A DNA stretch of 64,000 nt from Homalodisca vitripennis (taxonomy: Eukaryota; Arthropoda; Insecta; Hemiptera; Cicadellidae). Every line of letters begins with the position of its first letter. The first letter of the stretch is position 1. Of the stretch, positions 1 to 14,832 are shown piece after piece. The notes under the pieces were generated by a model. It ran no database searches. It was not told where the DNA came from and worked only from the letters and a program-made list of their open reading frames with translations. Where the stretch lies: assembly GCF_021130785.1 (NCBI RefSeq), contig NC_060207.1, forward strand, positions 103,466,001 through 103,530,000, written 5' to 3'. The position numbers were made by a program, and so were the translations under genes.

Positions 1-789
1 GGAAGGATGAGTGGGCTGAAAGACCACCCACAAATTACGCAGTAGTTGGGACAAGATGGGACAAATAAAAATGAATGTTTTTAAAAACTTATTTTCTAGG
101 TCGAGGATAGTTAGTAGTAATCTGAAAGGAAGGATGAATGAGCTGAAAGACCACCCACAAATTACGCAGTAGTTGCGACAAGATGGGACAAATAAAAATG
201 TATGTTTTTAAAAACTTATTTTCTAGGTCGAGGATAGTAGTAATCTGAAAGGAAGGATGAATGAGCTGAAAGACCACCCACAAATTACGCAGTAGTTGCG
301 ACAAGATGGGACAAATAAAAATGTATGTTTTTAAAAACTTATTTTCTAAGTCGAGGATAGTAGTGATCTGAAAGAAAGGATGCATGGGCTGAAAGACCAC
401 CCACAAATTACGCAGTAGTTGCGACAAGATGGGACAAATAAAAATGTATGTTTTTAAAAACTTATTTTCTAGGTCGAGGATAGTAGTGATCTGAAAGGAA
501 GGATGAATGGGCTGAAAGACCACCCACAAATTACGCAGTAGTGGCGACAAGATGGGACAAATAAAAATGTATGTTTTTAAAAACTTATTTTCTAGGTCGA
601 GGATAGTTGGTAGTCATCTGAAAGGAAGGATGAATGAGCTGAAAGACCACCCACAAATTACGCAGTAGTTGCGACAAGATGGGACAAATAAAAATGTATG
701 TTTTTAAAAAGTTATTTTCTTGGTCGAGGATAGTATTGATCTGAAAGGAAGGATGAATGGGCTGAAAGACCACCCACAAATTACGCAGC
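1..789. repeat. 123/127-bp tandem array, seven copies
   Basis: The start of the unit (GGAAGGATGA) recurs at 1, 128, 251, 374, 497, 624 and 747, so units are 123 or 127 bp. The difference is a 4-bp TTAG/TTGG insertion within the GATAG...TAGT part. Units differ by only a few substitutions. The array continues beyond the left edge. Its right end is about 50 bp from the donor of the ETS exon at 840. The long minus-strand open frame over it is a product of the repeat. Confidence 0.95.
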
Positions 790-839
790 AGAACGCATCA
801 CACTACACTAGACTACACATTCCACATATATATGTGTAC

Positions 840-1048
840 CTGACGAGGAGGGGATACCAGCGTGCGGACTCATGAAGTTTAACTTCGTAGAGTGGTGGTA
901 ACTCGACATGAGGAAGTCCGACTGGTACTTGTATGCCGCCGGATCCGCCGCCGCTGGTTGAGTCGCCGCCGCAAGCCCTTGGAAGTCGAACTTGTAGGCG
1001 TATCGCTTCCCATGAACCTTGGTCATTATGTTTTTATCATAATAGTAC
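840..1048 (-). CDS. Ets65A: ETS domain exon, C-terminal third plus Ets65A-type tail
   Basis: The exon starts after GATTTGTTGCAG, and its first base completes the arginine codon. It encodes [20 protein letters not shown] and [20 protein letters not shown], then a tail with [18 protein letters not shown] and [11 protein letters not shown]. The ETS domain ends near FDF; the tail is the insect Ets65A-type activation region. I place the 3' boundary at TCGTCAG|GTACAC, position 840. Insect homologs continue after a Ser run in the same phase, so the last exon is expected to the left of the window. If this donor is not used, translation would read ten more codons into the intron ([10 protein letters not shown]) and stop at 808. 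Confidence 0.93.
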
Positions 1049-1682
1049 CTGCAACAAATCAACAAGATATGAAGAAAACTGTGGGCAAGTTTGGATAACT
1101 CCTTAGAATTTTGATCATTATTTAGGTTTTGATGGTTGTTCAATGTATTATCGGAGTGGTGCACAAGTGTCTGCAACACGTTAGAAGATATACAGTCATT
1201 GTTGCGTAGAGTATATGGTCGCATTGGTCATACCTCGCATAGCTTTATAATAAACAAAATCTTATTACTTGTAGAAAAAATAATAAACAGCATAAAAACT
1301 AATGGCATCATTAAACTTCCTACCATAAATAATAAAATAGAACTGATGGTCACATGTCATGTCTAGTGGCCGTGAGCACAACTAGTCTTCCCGTCTCTAA
1401 AGATGACCTCAACTGTTGCATTGGCACACTTCTACTGAAAATTAAATATTATTTCATGTCCCTAGCTTTCTTCTATTAGTGCTTAGCTCTAAAATAATGA
1501 ACATAAATAAAATGTGTAACATAATTAACACAATAAAAGCTATTATCATATCGCGCTGTCTAGTGACAAAAAAAAACTAACCTTTCCTTCTACAAAAATT
1601 ATATAAAAGTTAAAATGCGTGACATTTTAAAACTTATTATTTTAATTTTAAACGATGTTCAGTATTTCATCTTTTCGTTTCT

Positions 1683-1704
1683 TCAGGAAGAAGTTTCTTC
1701 CTGA
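1683..1704. promoter_or_regulatory. Palindromic pair of GGAA (ETS-type) sites
   Basis: TCAGGAAGAA and TTCTTCCTGA are exact reverse complements separated by GT. Each arm contains AGGAA, the ETS core. It lies in the intron that follows the main ETS-domain exon. Possible autoregulatory site or an RNA hairpin; binding is inference only. Confidence 0.3.
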
Positions 1705-2330
1705 GTTGACTTCAACTATAACATTACTTTCGGTTGTATATCTAAAAACCACTTACTAGATTAGGCAAGTAAATATAAAAAACACAATTAAAGAAAATAA
1801 ATACAACGTATGAGATAAGAAATAAATTGTAAATGAATATCCTGTTTTGTCAAGTACCCGGTGTGATAATTGTTTAGCTGTATCAATACGACAAAGTTTA
1901 ATTCAGCTGAAAAATACAACTAAGTGTTAGATCAGGTAGTGATGAATACCGTGCCGTGGAATTTTCATAGAAATGAAAGATATTTGTTAGAAAACACTTA
2001 AATTTCATTCTGAAATTTCTGTATGTGGCCATGCCATTTGTGTGCGCTCAAAGTGAGGACGGTACTTGATCGTTTATACTTTGTCCGCAAGCGCTGTCTG
2101 TTACAGTGCACCGGGCCCAGTTCTTGCTTGACTTACAGCACTGAAAGTATTGTCTACTCGATGGGGGTCCTCGTGCGCCATCCGCTTTCCCTAGATGTGC
2201 ACTGTTGTTTGTATATGAATATATTTGAAAAGAATTGACATGTATTGTATTATTAATGATGAAGTAATATTTATATTTTAATAGATGTAAAAACCTTAAA
2301 TTTATATTTAACTTAATATTATTATTACAG

Positions 2331-2499
2331 TAGACTGGCTTCAAAACCAGCTAGTCAGAGACTATGTATTAACGTCGAGACCCTGATGGATCAACAACCA
2401 GTTGTCTATCAATACAACATTATACACGATCTGGCTCGGAGAACATGCTACGAATGGCGAGGGTGCTTGGTTGGACTCGCTGACTCGAGGTGGAGAGAG
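2331..2499 (+). CDS. Possible coding exon of an unrecognised nested gene
   Basis: The acceptor TATTATTACAG and donor GAGAG|GTAATT bound a 169-bp segment. It is fully open in one frame: one leading base, then 56 codons including INVETLMDQQPVVYQYNIIH and EWRGCLVGLADSRWRE. It ends in phase 0 and continues in frame into the segment at 4081. The segment is richer in GC than its flanks. I do not recognise the product and did not find the upstream exon. A 56-codon open frame is not rare by chance, so the call depends on the combined splice sites, frame and downstream AATAAA. It could instead be a non-coding RNA antisense to the ETS gene. Confidence 0.3.
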
Positions 2500-3309
2500 G
2501 TAATTTTTATTTTTTTATGAGGCCATTAGTACGAAAGTGGATGAGTTAATGTTGTTTTGACTCAAATTCTTTGGAACAAAACTAATTTTAGTTTTGGATT
2601 CTGAGTGTTTGTTTGATTGTATTTTAGAGACTGTAGTCTTAAGGATTTTGGGGAATCTATCCGTATTAATATTTGGATACAGATGAAGGGTTTGACGTTG
2701 AGAGTTTTGAGTTTTCGCTTAAAAAGAGGCATTTAAAATGTATTTCTATCGCCAATTGTTGAGTAGCTTTGTATTACAGCACTTTTCAATTAAGAACTAT
2801 GTACAAATTGTCATATTGCAACTCGTTAATGTTGTAATATCTGATCCGTAGGTTCCCTATTTCACGGATAAAGAGTTTGTCATTTTGTGGCTGTTAATAA
2901 TTATGGTACTGATTTTGCACTGAATTAATAATTACACAATTGAAGTAATTATAGTACAATTGTATTCTTAACAACTATAACAGTTTTTACTCATAGTAAT
3001 TAATACTGTACCATGAATACAAACATCTTACTAATTATGCCATAAATAGTATGTCAATATGATAAAATAATAATTTCACAACAGAGTAAAACTAAGAAAA
3101 TCTAGAATGATTTAAAAATAAGTCAATAACTCAATTTGTGGGACAAATCACAGAAATAAGAACCTGTATTGTTGTGATGAACAGCAGGACAATACGACAC
3201 CTGTGGCGGCACAGCGGGGCTCCCTCCCCCTCTACTGACTGTGGCGTTGATTAAGAACAACGACCAGCTGATAGAGGGGAAGGGGAGGGTGAGTAGAAGC
3301 TTCTCCTTC

Positions 3310-3885
3310 ATTACAACACAATTAGGAGACAATAAGGTGTTATGGGCGCGACCTACAGCTAATAGCAGTCAAGAATCCCCAAAGCCAGCTCGAACTGAAA
3401 CTGTGCACTTGACTAGCTCGATTTTGGTTGTATAAGAAAAAGTTAGGGACCATCAGATATTATGTACGGTGGCCTACAGCTACTAGCAGACACGAATCCC
3501 CAAAGCCAGCTCGAACTGAAACTGTGCACTTGACTAGTTCGATTTTGGTTTTATAAGACAAAGTTAGGGACCATCAGATATTATGTACGGTGGCCTACAG
3601 CTACTAGCAGACACGCATCCCCAAAGCCAGCTCGGACTGAAACTGTGCCGTTGACTAGGTCGATTTTAGTTTTTTAAAGACACACTTAGAGGCCATCAGA
3701 TATTATGTGCGGTTGCCTAAAGTGCATAGCAGATGACATCGCCGAACTCTAGCTTGTACTGGAACTGTGTCATAGACAAGCTAAATGTTGATTTTGTGAT
3801 ACAGAACGGAATAAAGAGACAATGATTTAATTTGGTCGTGACCTAAAGCTAACAGCAAACACGAATCTTCGAAACTAGTTATTTT
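3310..3885. repeat. 121-bp decaying tandem array, about 4.5 copies
   Basis: CCTACAGCT (later CCTAAAG) recurs at 3352, 3473, 3594, 3716 and 3842. The two middle units are nearly identical and the last two increasingly diverged. Shared text includes CCAAAGCCAGCTCG and GACCATCAGATATTATGT. Confidence 0.9.
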
Positions 3886-4080
3886 AACTGATAATAATGT
3901 AATTTACTCTAAAACAAACATTCAAAATGTTATTTAACATTAACTGTATTTTAATGTATTAATGTTTCGTAGACGATTAATGATAAATTATCGTATGTAT
4001 ATATACGTACAACGGTAAACTATTTAAAACTCCTTGCTAATTCTGTGAAACCTTTAATAATCTTTTCTTCAATATTACAG

Positions 4081-4149
4081 GACCATGGGAGGCATCCAGG
4101 ACGTGAAGATGTTGCCATCGGCGCAAGCTGTACCCCTGAGGTCAAATAA
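4081..4149 (+). CDS. Possible terminal coding exon of the nested gene
   Basis: This segment follows the acceptor TTCAATATTACAG. It continues the frame of the 2331-2499 exon for 22 codons (DHGRHPGREDVAIGASCTPE then VK) and stops at TAA 4147-4149. AATAAA follows 66 bp after the stop. It lies within the ETS intron on the opposite strand. No domain is recognised. Confidence 0.28.
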   Translation, partial: DHGRHPGREDVAIGASCTPEVK

Positions 4150-4214
4150 TGTTTAATTGTAGTAGTTATGTTGGCTTCTCGTCTATATCGTCTATACTTT
4201 TTAATAGATTTGTA

Positions 4215-4220
4215 AATAAA
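4215..4220 (+). terminator. Polyadenylation signal AATAAA for the possible nested transcript
   Basis: A canonical AATAAA sits 66 bp after the TAA of the putative terminal exon at 4081-4149. In AT-rich DNA this hexamer is frequent, so it only adds modest support. Confidence 0.25.
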
Positions 4221-5199
4221 ATGATTACATTTAAGCAGTATGTGTAATTTCGAGTTTCAATCACTTCGTTTAGTTTTAAAAACCTACCACCAAGTAATTG
4301 TTCTTGCTAACCTATTTCTAGTCTTTTTCCTGTAAAAGATGTAGCAGAAATGGCTAAGTAAGTGCGATATTTTCGATACATTTGTTTTTTTTCTTTTTAA
4401 ATGTATATTTTAATTTCGATACTTGGATACCGAAGTCCAAATATCAATTTTTTGTCGAACCACTTATGTTTCTGTAGGCAAATTATAACATTCTCATCTT
4501 TGAGTTTTATAAACTACTACGATTTCATGACCTTTTATTTTGACGATTAGACTGCAATTATGAGTTCTAATCCATAGTGAATATTACTAATCGCACTTTT
4601 TTATTCATACTACTTATTGATCGATTAATTTTGTGGGGCTAATAATTACATTGCATTAATATCCAACATTATATCATACTTGTTTTATTATTTAAGGCTT
4701 AACCTTTACTGTGTCATCTTACTTCTACTGTTATTGTAATACTTTGTCGTATTTCGCTGCAACGCTTTTTTATGCAAGTGCGTCGCTTCATTTTATATTA
4801 CAAGCATAACACAACCATTACTTTATTAGTAGGCTTACTTTTGTAGAGTAAAATTAATAACTTAAACGATGACAAAGACGAGTATTTTCATCCATAATAG
4901 TGTAATGTACGTAGTCTCTACATGTTCACATACCTCCATATATAGTTAGACATATTTAAAGAGAAACACTAATTTATTTCTTTCTCCTAAGATTGTGAGC
5001 ATTTTTGGAAAAAACTGGTTTACGACATTTTAGGGCCGAAATAGATATGGCCAGTAAAATATATTGTGTATATTTAGATTTGAAATGACTCCGTAATGAA
5101 CTTATAATATAATAATTATAATAATTAATTCACGTTTAATATATGGGCAGGGTGTAAGTGTGGTTTAATTAGATGATGTTTTGAAGCATTTCCGCCCTT

Positions 5200-5620
5200 A
5201 TTCGACATTTGGAACGCAGCTCAGTTTAGCAGATTAACAGGTGAAATCAACAATTAATTACCATCTGCGCATCCCGTGGGGTGGCGAGGGGCGGGGGGAC
5301 TGTAGCAGGTTGCCATCCGTAGCGGCTGGAGCCAGCAATCAACAGTTAACTAATTTAATCGTGCGTTTGTAGAATTGTATTAGCGTACGATGAAAGTGAA
5401 TTGAAACACAATTCTTGGCGAGGGAACGTTAATGGTGATCGAACAGCAATCACAGTTCGCGAGCCGCGCCGCCATTATGGTTGTATCGAACACGAACACG
5501 ACGCGACACGGCACAGCTCTTCAAGTAATGAGCCCCTTTCGTGTCCTCAGTCGTAAGCTGTCGGCAACATTTCCGGCCCGTGTCTCGGTGGGGTCGAGTA
5601 AGTTGTATGGGAACACCGTT
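5200..5620. promoter_or_regulatory. GC-rich intronic island
   Basis: GC content is clearly higher than in the flanks, with G-runs (GGGGTGGCGAGGGGCGGGGGG), a GCCGCCATTATGG element resembling a Pho/YY1 site, and CpG-containing text. The open frame at 5432-5686 has no recognisable protein. Candidate regulatory DNA or conserved non-coding element. Confidence 0.3.
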
Positions 5621-7235
5621 CTTCTTTATTTAGTGTTCTGTATTGTGTATCATAGATTACATACTGAAGAGACATATACGAGTTGAAGTGGGAACCTGAT
5701 CTGACGACAATAATTGTTAACCCTTTCAAAAAAAAAAAACTTTTAAATGTTGTGGTTTTAATAGCCTGGAAAGAATAGTAGAATCATATTAAACACATTT
5801 ATTTGGGGCTTAGCCAAAATTTCCAAGTTACTTTATACATTACCTGTAAAATACCAGAAGAAATAGGAAAATGTGGAGACGTATATTTCAATGCAACTCA
5901 TAGTGATACTTGAAGAAATGTATGTCCAACATTGAAATATTCAATTTTATAGGTTAATCCTATCATTAGTCTGTGTCTTTTGTTGAGTTATTTTATTACA
6001 AGTTCATTAACTTATTCCATCCCAATTTTTATTGCACCGTAATAGGGAAAATTTATTCCTTAAGTCGCTTTAAGTCGTTGGGCCTTAGGTTGCGTTATAA
6101 GAGTGGGATTCTTAGCCCTAATTTCGCCTCATAAAAACAAAACATCTTTCTTTTTACTAAATATAGAATTTTTTTAAATATTTTACTAAATGTAAAAAAA
6201 TAATGTTAAATTTAAAAAGCATTCATTGATACCGGCTTAAAAAATGATGTATTTTTCAATCTAATCTCCTGGACTTATAAAGACGCAGTGTATAAAGACT
6301 ATACTGTTTTTCCCTTTTTCAATAAAGATGTTTTCATATCACGGGGTTGGGTTACGTTCGTTAATGGTTACTTATTCGTTAATTACTTACCAATTAGTAA
6401 AAATGTATTGTTCTTTTATACTGATACGAGGTGAATAATTTTAGAACAATGTAGAGATAAAAGTAAGTTAAAATAATAATAGGGTCAAAAGATTAATGAT
6501 CTTTAACTTTAAATTATAAGTTTACATTTTAAGAACATACAGGTTCAAACCCACCAAAGTTAATTTTTAACGTTAAGAATGTATAAAAATAAACTAAAAC
6601 CAACTTTTTTCGATTGTAGGGAATCAGCATATTTTAAGCAATATAAAAAAGCAGTATATTTTTGTAAAGAAAGATAAACATTTGAAATTGTGCAGCCTTA
6701 TTAATTGATGGTTTATATATTATGTTTTGTCCTTTGTTATTTCCATTATTTGCCATTTGAGATAAGTATGGAATTTCAAATTCTCCAAAGTTGTGTATTC
6801 AGTATGAAATCAAGAACAATTTGGCTGTGACCGCAATTAACAAAAGGGCTATGTATATGTATTAAGTTTTGCAATATAAAATATAACTCTATACAACGGA
6901 GTATCATAGGATCGACAGTACGTAACAAAACTGACTGCTACCTGTCCAAATGGTTGTAACATTTCTGTCCTCTGACCCTTTTCACCCCAAAATCAATTAA
7001 GTTTTTTTACCTAACTTAAAGGATACTATATAAAGTGTTTCATATCTAGGGCCTTCATATCGACACACGGACAGACAGATAACGACACGATTTGATCTGA
7101 TGGATCCTTTATTAAAAAATATAAAGGAACATTTTGAAGACGTTTAGAAATGTTTCGAATGTTTTATAGTGCACTACTGTGAATATTATAGGGGTGAAAC
7201 ATCGAGAATGATAATGTATGCTAAAGTGTTTATTA

Positions 7236-10917
<3,682 letters not shown>

Positions 10918-10965
10918 CTGAACTCGCCAGTCTGCTGCTGGTAGGGCCGAACATCTGATATGGAT
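10918..10965 (-). CDS. Ets65A: 48-bp ETS exon with DPYQMFGPTSSRLASS
   Basis: The acceptor is TTGTTGCAG and the donor TTCAG|GTGAGT. With split codons at both ends it encodes DPYQMFGPTSSRLASS, nearly the same as DPYQILGPTSSRLANP just before the ETS domain of human ERG. This block is a hallmark of the ERG/FLI class. The exon is 1-1 phase and 48 bp long, so it could be skipped in frame. It leads directly into GSGQIQLW of the exon at 7426. Confidence 0.93.
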
Positions 10966-13084
10966 CTGCAACAAACAAGAAGATTCATTAATTATATTAC
11001 AAAATGAATGAATGTTTGTTACCAAACACATTTTTGTGAAATTATACAATTGAGCTAACAATGGTTGGTATTAGTCGACTACTACTGGTTTTTATACTTA
11101 TGAATCAAGTTCAGTAGTAAAACACATTGAACAAATCTTTCAGTAGGGACATAATGTTTAAACACAATAATTTTAATTTATCAAACTACCTTGTTGAGAA
11201 GAGCATCCACTACAATGGATGAAGAGCATTCGTTGTCTATTGCCCTTGTGGTTCATGATTTTGAACTAAGTAAAAGAATCCTATAGCAGTGAATAAAACG
11301 TTAATCACATTATATTCCAATAAAACTACGCCAAAAATTACATAAAAAATGTACTTTGTAATGATTAAAATATTTTTTCACATAGGCAAAAAATTTGGGA
11401 TGAGGTTAACTAAGAGGCTGAAAAAAGAACATCGGATTGGATAATTAAGCAGGGTTTACTTTGTTAAAAGTATTAAACAAAATTAATGTACGGTAAACTA
11501 TAAGCTATGTACTTAGAGGTGTTAATGACATGACCATCAAGGGTTCACTGATAAGGACTCCTCCCCCTTCTTTTAAACCATGCACAACTCCCTATTAAAA
11601 TGACAATTTTCCTCTAGATATATTATACTTTTTTCTAATAGTGTCTTTACTATCATTTGAGTATTATTCCTACCGTGCGATTAACGTATGTTTAAACCTG
11701 CTTAACATCTAAAGTTTCTGTAATATTCCACCCGTTGGAATACTCAAGAGTTAGAACTCCGAGTATAAGCGTTATCAGGGAATATACACTCCTTTATCGA
11801 TCCGACCGAGAAAAATAATAACACTTCTCTGACAAGGGTACAATCTTTAATAATAATATTAAAAAGGCAGGAGTACATCAGACCACGTGATACGTAAAGG
11901 CTTCGCTAGTGCCATCGGCATCTTAGTCAGATGGGAGACATCACAAGAAGCGACATGCAACATCAACAAACTCAATCTTGCCTGTAGATATAAGGCTCAT
12001 GGAAAATTTTAAGTTTAAAGTTCAATTTGTTCTCGAAATATCCTGTGGACAAAAATTGAGAAGATCAATTTTGGTAACCCCTGAGTAATATTCTTCACGA
12101 GAGCTCAGTCAATTACCAATTTTATTAAATTACACAATTTCATCATAAGTTTCTAAAAATGAAATAAAATAAAAATAATATTCTAAGGAATGATAGATTT
12201 ACATTTGTTACTAATACTCCAGTATAAGAACGGATTAAAAACTAAACCGAGATAGAGGCCATAAGTTCAGGGGGGATAGCACGTCGCGTCGAGGCGTAAT
12301 ACTTCGAAGATATCAGGATAGTCCATATGAACACGTGTTTCTTTTTAGCAAGTAATTTATTTCAATCTGGTATTACACACGTCGTACTTTTATGCATTTA
12401 GGAATGTTTAGTACATATACAGCCTAATCTAATTCGAAAGCATTCCCGGAGTTAACCACCATATAAGATTATGGAAAGGAAATTTTTCATCACTGAATTT
12501 ATAAGAGTTAAACCGATGACATTCGGATTCTAACTGATATTAACTCCTAGATAGCGACTCGAAGATAACCACATTATTTCCAAATCAACGAAGCTCAACA
12601 TTTTTCAAGAATCATAATCTGGGATTGCGACTAATCGGATTAAAAAAATAAATTGTAATATGAAAGTATCATATTAAAAGCGTTCACACATTATGTAGCT
12701 CAAAGAAATCAATGTCTTTTACTGAAACGAAAAACTCATTTTATTAATTTTTTACTTAGAAAAATTCCAGTTTTAATCTATCTTTTCAGAATAAAATTCA
12801 ATGTTACTTATACAGAACATGAATTCGAGGCCAAAATTACGAGTTCCTATAAAAACCCATAGAGTGAGTCTATAAAACCCCGTAAACCTTACGTAAATAA
12901 AAATCCTATAGCAAGAGTTTTCATACCGTACAACTGTTTAACCCAAAATTGTTAAAACAATTTTACTCTAATGTCGTTCTTGAGGAAATATACCAGTGTT
13001 GGAATATGGTGGACAATGTTTTAGCGTATATAGAGCTACCCTTGATAGGAATAAATTTTAACAAATATACAAACACAAACAATG

Positions 13085-13390
13085 TCACACTTTAGAGTTT
13101 CAGTATCCATTCACATTCTGTAAACGACAAGTAGCCCCTCAGGAGGTCTGTCTCCAAGGAATGCCCGACACCAAACCTCATATCGAGCGGGGGTGGCCGC
13201 GATGTGGGGTGAGGGGAGGGCGGCAGCTAGGGTCGGCTAGATTACAACCATTAACTCATAATTCTCACGTTACCGCTGCCCTTCCTACCCTAATTAATAG
13301 TCCTTAGATGAGCGTTACTACAAATATATGCGTCTCCCTTGAGTCTGGCTTTACAGCCCCTCCTCCGGCCGCCCCTTCATTGATTTTACA
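13085..13390. promoter_or_regulatory. GC-rich intronic island
   Basis: This stretch is GC-rich in an AT-rich intron, with GAGCGGGGGTGGCCGCGATG, GGGGAGGGCGGCAG and CTCCTCCGGCCGCCCC. It has no convincing open frame on either strand. It may be a conserved regulatory element; conservation could not be tested. Confidence 0.28.
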
Positions 13391-13721
13391 AATCGTCTTT
13401 AAAACGTTTTATAATAATTAATTACTTTTGGTAATTGCTATCCGGTCTGTAAATTCAGCTAACTTTCGAATAACAGTTGCTGTCTATAATCTTTATTTTC
13501 TAAGGGTTTAATGAAATAATAACATAAATTTTAAAAAATGTTTAAGTAACTGGCGTGCAAATGATTAATTATTTAAGGATTGCACTTAAGTAATAAAAAT
13601 AGTAACATCCTTCACATAAAGGTTGCTATTTGAAATGGGGGATTTGAAAGGATATCGGTTATTTGAGAAAAATTAAAACATTACTTTTCGAACACGGGAG
13701 TCGCCACATATTTTTAACTTA

Positions 13722-14464
13722 CTAGCAGTCACCCGCGGCTTCGCACGCAATTTTCTGTTGAAAAACTGGACAATATATCTATGTATTCTTTTTCTATGAC
13801 ATAATAAACAGTCTAGAGATAATCGATAGTCACTCAAAGCTATTCAAATCTCCTGATCCAATTTAGATTTCAGTTTAAAGAACAGAGGTTTGGGATCCTG
13901 AATTCGTAAAGTGAAACAGTTTTTAAAAGATTAGTATTTCCCTCCCTCATTCCATGATAATTTATTGAAGTTCTTCGATGGGTTCAGTAACAACAAGAGT
14001 TAGCCTTTTTATCCCAATGACGAAAGTGTATCATACAACTAAAAAGTTGCTGCGGTCAATATGGGTCTGTTCTGGTCGTTTAAATTCACCGCCGGTGTTT
14101 TGGCATAATATGTCGCCCGCCATTATCTTTTTATTTTCATTAGCAATGTAAACAGATGTTTCAAGAAGTTTGTCGAATTATAGCTGTCAAGAGCTGTTTA
14201 GTGCCAGTTTAATTTGAATTATGAAACGTTATTACGTTTCGTTCTTATCATAATATTCTAATGTAAACAAACTAGTTTTTCAACTTGAATTCGACTTTAT
14301 TTGGTGTAATGAATGTGTTATGGGTGGTAAAAAGCACTCTAAATGTTAATTCAGACCAAAAGCTATACCTTTTCCAAATTTCAGCACAATCCGTATAGCA
14401 GTTTCAGCGTGATTCGAGGACAAACCTCCAAACATTCAAACTTTCGCATTTATAATTAGTGGGA
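13722..14464 (-). mobile_element. Non-autonomous Helitron, 743 bp, both ends visible
   Basis: On the minus strand the element starts TCCCACTAATTATAAATGCG at 14464 and ends GCCGCGGGTGACTGCTAG at 13722. These are the typical insect Helitron 5' TC end and 3' CTAG end preceded by a GC-rich hairpin region (GCGTGCGAAGCCGCGG). Host bases are A on the 5' side (14465) and T on the 3' side (13721), which fits insertion into AT without target duplication. No coding remains are seen. Confidence 0.8.
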
Positions 14465-14789
14465 TAATGTTCTAACAATGTTAACATGTATGTATTTAAA
14501 GACACCTGAAGAAGAGGATAGATTATAAATTTCAGAAACGCAGTGTTTTGTGGTTATATTTTTGTAATATATGACGATGGTTAATGTCCAAAATCCTCTT
14601 AGATTTTAATGTTAATGTTGAGGTTCTTTTATAGTAGTAGCCTATTTCGTCGTATGCTTCATTACACTGTATGAAGTTTCTCATACAACAGTTTTACTTC
14701 AAGTAAAGAATTTATTTCCTAAATAATTTATTAAGTAGTAAATAATATATATACATACTAATTTAATATAACTATATTAATGAAATTAA

Positions 14790-14791
<2 letters not shown>

Positions 14792-14829
<38 letters not shown>
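14792..14829. repeat. (AT)n microsatellite with adjacent 21-bp minirepeat
   Basis: About 19 AT units are followed to 14878 by repeats of AAACC(G)ATGGGTATACATAT. Simple sequence only. Confidence 0.95.

Positions 14830-14832
<3 letters not shown>

Noticed and set aside
89..779. Minus-strand frames of 153 and 64 codons with internal repeats
   Set aside because: They are translations of the 123/127-bp tandem array; the frame breaks wherever the 4-bp insertion is present.
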